Shown here: piece by piece, positions 50,490 to 50,938 of the stretch
How positions within the stretch are numbered: the first letter of the stretch is position 1
How the letters are laid out: each line of letters starts with the position of its first letter
Made by a program: the position numbers and the translations under genes
Assembly: GCA_903970475.1 (NCBI GenBank)
Contig: CAJCIQ010000237.1
Location: 1-50,938, forward strand
Length of the DNA: 50,938 nucleotides
DNA from: Beijerinckiaceae bacterium
Lineage (GTDB): Bacteria > Bacteroidota > Bacteroidia > Chitinophagales > Chitinophagaceae
Direction: 5' to 3'
Notes under the pieces: generated by a model
The model's database searches: none
Told to the model about the DNA's origin: nothing
Seen by the model: the letters and a program-made list of their open reading frames with translations, nothing else

Positions 50490-50938
50490 ATGAAGCTTTT
50501 TGTTGCAGGCTTATTTGCTGACCTGGATGACGTAGACCTAAAGGAGATGTTTGAGCTCTATGGAGAGGTTAGATCCGCTAAAGTCATTGTGGATAAGATG
50601 ACCGGGAAGAGCCGGGGGTTTGGATTCGTGGATATGCCCGATGACACCGAGGCCAAGGGAGCTATTGAAACCCTGGACGGGGTAGGCCTTAAAGGAAAGA
50701 AAATGTCCGTGAAGGAAGCGGATGCTAACGGTGGAGCCGGTGGTGGCGAAGGCGGTGGCGGAGGCTTCAACCGCGATTATAATAACCGGGGAGGTGGAGG
50801 CTTTAACCGCGGAGGCGGTGGTGGAGGCTATAACCGTGATGGTGGTGGCGGAGGCTACAACCGTGGTGGTGGTGGCGGAGGCTACAACCGTGATGGTGGA
50901 GGCGGAGGCTACAACCGTGATGGTGGTGGCGGAGGCTA
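50490..50938 (+). CDS. RRM RNA-binding protein with glycine-rich repeats (3' end outside window)
   Basis: The first 149 codons of an RNA-binding protein; no stop is reached before the window ends. Residues 1-75 are an RRM with RNP2 (KLFVAGL) and RNP1 (SRGFGFVDM). From about residue 80 the chain is glycine-rich, with FNRDYNNRGG and then regular nine-residue GGGGGYNR[D/G] units. Such RRM plus Gly-rich proteins are common in Bacteroidota, where they act as RNA chaperones or cold-induced proteins; the exact role is not known. It stands alone, 187 bases after the arabinofuranosidase. The upstream TAACTTTA (about 50464-50471) only partly matches the -7 motif. Confidence 0.9.
   Translation, partial: MKLFVAGLFADLDDVDLKEMFELYGEVRSAKVIVDKMTGKSRGFGFVDMPDDTEAKGAIETLDGVGLKGKKMSVKEADANGGAGGGEGGGGGFNRDYNNRGGGGFNRGGGGGGYNRDGGGGGYNRGGGGGGYNRDGGGGGYNRDGGGGG
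50814..50938 (+). repeat. 27-bp in-frame tandem repeats in the RRM protein gene
   Basis: Consecutive 27-base units begin at 50814, 50841, 50868, 50895 and 50922 (last one cut by the window edge). Each encodes a GGGGGYNR[D/G] nonapeptide. Most differences between units are at third codon positions, with GAT/GGT at the last codon. Confidence 0.88.

Overview
This 50.9 kb window is bacterial chromosomal DNA from a member of the Bacteroidota, most likely the family Chitinophagaceae. The signs are a TonB-dependent receptor paired with a DUF4249 lipoprotein, a DUF885 peptidase, a fused MoaC-MoaB, an RRM RNA-binding protein with a glycine-rich tail, few visible Shine-Dalgarno sequences, and several exact copies of the Bacteroidota -7 promoter element TAnnTTTG. 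I cannot name a genus from sequence alone. No rRNA, tRNA, CRISPR array, insertion sequence or phage gene was seen.

Layout. (1) 58-366: a small double-glycine-leader secreted peptide with a terminator. (2) 500-6988, minus strand: a trans-4-hydroxy-L-proline catabolic set (D-hydroxyproline dehydrogenase, hydroxyproline 2-epimerase, DHDPS-family deaminase) followed by a DUF885 peptidase and preceded by a small HTH-like protein and an AraC regulator. (3) 7094-10259, minus: TonB-dependent receptor plus DUF4249 lipoprotein. (4) 10343-12771, minus: a molybdenum-cofactor cluster (moaCB, moaE, moeB/hesA-like, moaD) that looks damaged. MoaB has lost an internal block, MoaE carries a tandem-repeat insertion, and the E1-like gene has a premature TGA at its arginine-finger codon plus a 21-bp duplication. 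(5) 12762-18898, minus: an Xaa-Pro aminopeptidase, an M1 metallopeptidase and a BlaR1/BlaI-type sensor-repressor pair. (6) 19056-25019, plus: a complete SUF iron-sulfur operon, sufA-B-C-D-S-E-T. (7) 25083-28915, plus except for one gene: AraC regulator, SDR, HxlR regulator (minus strand) facing a pair of YceI proteins and a membrane protein, ending in a strong terminator. (8) 29006-45248: an exopolysaccharide locus of 13 minus-strand genes plus one plus-strand gene. It encodes Wza, Wzc, a Wzx flippase fused to an FkbM methyltransferase, a Wzy-like polymerase, an initiating sugar-phosphate transferase, three glycosyltransferases, an acyltransferase and several methyltransferases. (9) 45533-50302, plus: a very large two-catalytic-domain beta-L-arabinofuranosidase (GH146-like plus GH127-like) with a C-terminal F5/8C-like module. 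(10) 50490 to the window end: an RRM protein with nine-residue glycine repeats, cut off by the window edge.

How the genes work together. The hydroxyproline module would turn a collagen- or plant-glycoprotein-derived amino acid into alpha-ketoglutarate semialdehyde; the final dehydrogenase is not in the window. The SUF operon is complete for sulfur mobilisation, scaffold and carrier functions. The EPS locus has the core of a Wzx/Wzy pathway (initiation, transfer, flipping, polymerisation, co-polymerase/kinase, outer-membrane export) and is unusually rich in methyltransferases, so the product is probably a methylated polysaccharide. The most unusual signals are the damaged, repeat-bearing molybdenum-cofactor cluster, the flippase-methyltransferase fusion, the GH146-GH127 fusion and the orphan double-glycine peptide.
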